Positions 6,757 through 7,026 of a DNA stretch of 7,026 bases are shown in pieces. A model generated the notes under the pieces. The model ran no database searches. It was not told the DNA's origin and saw only the letters and a program-made list of their open reading frames with translations. Each line of letters opens with the position of its first letter. The stretch's first letter is position 1. The translations under genes and the position numbers were made by a program. The DNA is from Ramlibacter sp. (GTDB taxonomy: Bacteria > Pseudomonadota > Gammaproteobacteria > Burkholderiales > Burkholderiaceae_C), in assembly GCA_026785815.1 (NCBI GenBank), contig JAJAZH010000036.1, positions 1-7,026 on the forward strand, written 5' to 3'.

Positions 6757-6932
6757 GGGGACCTCATGGAAGTTTTCGGCGATGCCACCGGCTTCATGAA
6801 TCTAAACCCAATGGGCTCGCTGCGCCCGGGTCAAGACGCTACTTTCATCCTTCAGCTGCGCTTACGAATCCTGCTGCTGGCTGAGAGCCCGCGGCCGGAG
6901 AAGGAGAGACTGGGAAAGTTTGCACCAGACAC
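6757..6932 (-). promoter_or_regulatory. Leader region of the catabolic row, presumed to hold its promoter
   Basis: No gene is seen in these 176 bases between the upstream terminator and the receptor start, and the region is visibly less GC-rich than the genes. Because a terminator closes transcription from the right, the promoter of the row should lie here. A TTGACC hexamer (6829-6834, minus strand) resembles a sigma-70 -35 box, but at 17 bp spacing the -10 is only TTGGGT. A better hexamer, TAGATT (6799-6804), is badly spaced from it. Small dyads that could be operator parts are TTCATGAA (6793-6800), CCCAATGGG (6807-6815) and CTGG-N11-CCAG (6910-6928). The location is reasonable; the exact boxes are not established. 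Confidence 0.4.
6762..6765 (-). promoter_or_regulatory. Ribosome binding site of the Bug receptor gene
   Basis: GAGG lies five bases (TCCCC) upstream of the ATG at 6756 on the minus strand. It is the clearest Shine-Dalgarno site of the row together with GGGAG before the gene starting at 3088, and it fits the signal-peptide start. Confidence 0.6.
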
Positions 6933-6974
6933 AAAAAAGGCACGGGTGCTATCTTATTGATAGCGCCTCGTGCC
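6933..6974 (-). terminator. Rho-independent terminator of the unit to the right
   Basis: On the minus strand GGCACGAGGCGCTATC pairs with GATAGCACCCGTGCC across an AATAA loop and is followed at once by TTTTTT. The stem has 15 pairs with one G-T wobble and a single unpaired base. A GC-rich stem and an immediate six-T tract are the textbook form of an intrinsic terminator. It would end transcription of a minus-strand gene lying beyond the right window edge, insulating the catabolic row from it. On the plus strand the stem is not followed by T residues, so it acts in one direction. Confidence 0.85.
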
Positions 6975-6984
6975 CTCCCTGGAT

Positions 6985-7006
6985 CGGGCGTGTGCCCGTA
7001 TTTTTT
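6985..7006 (+). terminator. Possible plus-strand terminator hairpin
   Basis: CGGGC-GTGT-GCCCG forms a five-pair hairpin (6985-6998) followed after TA by TTTTTT and further T-rich sequence on the plus strand. The stem is short and no plus-strand gene in the window would need it, so it may only be a hairpin in the 3' untranslated region of the off-window minus-strand gene. It could also block antisense transcripts from the catabolic row. Confidence 0.35.
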
Positions 7007-7026
7007 CTATTTTGACGGCGATGAAG

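Noticed and set aside
6799..6834. A sigma-70 promoter from TTGACC to TAGATT
   Set aside because: The spacing of about 24 bp is too long, and the hexamer at 17 bp (TTGGGT) fits poorly, so no defined promoter is claimed.
6910..6928. CTGG-N11-CCAG dyad as a LysR operator
   Set aside because: The arms are only four bases, the inner positions do not follow T-N11-A, and no second copy was seen. It is kept only as a note in the leader entry.
4696..6960. A 754-codon plus-strand open frame
   Set aside because: It runs antisense across the deacylase 5' end, the BhcC-like gene and the whole Bug gene. Its product is a low-complexity His/Gln/Arg/Gly-rich string without family motifs, and it stops by chance in the terminator loop. 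Long antisense frames are expected in such GC-rich DNA.
1..7026. tRNA, rRNA, CRISPR array, insertion sequence or prophage signals
   Set aside because: No cloverleaf, regularly spaced repeats, transposase-like protein or terminal inverted repeats were found on either strand by reading.

Overview
The window is GC-rich, and all six genes that can be supported lie on the minus strand, so the DNA reads right to left. The high GC content, an orphan periplasmic Bug/TctC-type receptor next to a catabolic cluster, and an Alcaligenes-type D-aminoacylase all suggest a beta-proteobacterium of the order Burkholderiales, probably an Alcaligenaceae relative of Bordetella or Achromobacter. That placement is inference from gene content; no rRNA or other marker is present.

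Layout in transcription order: a strong intrinsic terminator (6933-6974) closes whatever minus-strand unit lies to the right. A leader of about 170 bp (6757-6932) follows, which should hold the promoter. Then come a Bug periplasmic binding protein (5785-6756), a DSD1/D-threonine-aldolase-fold PLP enzyme resembling 3-hydroxy-D-aspartate aldolase/BhcC (4597-5712), a zinc N-acyl-D-amino-acid deacylase (3090-4556), a second and divergent DSD1-family PLP enzyme of the D-serine-dehydratase type (1955-3088), an ornithine cyclodeaminase/mu-crystallin-family NAD(P)-dependent protein (961-1929), and a LysR-type regulator cut by the left window edge (1-874). The gaps between the five enzyme and receptor genes are 72, 40, 1 and 25 nt, with an 86-nt gap before the regulator. 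This fits one operon, with the regulator either as its last gene or on its own promoter.

Reading the genes together (inference): the Bug protein captures a small carboxylated solute, the deacylase releases a free D-amino acid from an N-acyl form, and the two PLP enzymes attack a D-amino acid, most plausibly a beta-hydroxy one. One paralogue carries a His-x-Asp metal pair, typical of aldolases. The other carries a His-x-Cys pair, typical of D-serine or D-threo-3-hydroxyaspartate dehydratases. The ornithine-cyclodeaminase-family protein could reduce an imine product to an L-amino acid, as BhcD reduces iminosuccinate in the beta-hydroxyaspartate cycle. A BhcC-like and an OCD-family protein beside a D-aminoacylase and a predicted dehydratase paralogue is the most interesting feature here. 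It may be a D-stereospecific beta-hydroxy-amino-acid salvage route. No mobile element, tRNA, rRNA or CRISPR array was seen, and the many plus-strand open frames are GC-driven shadows.
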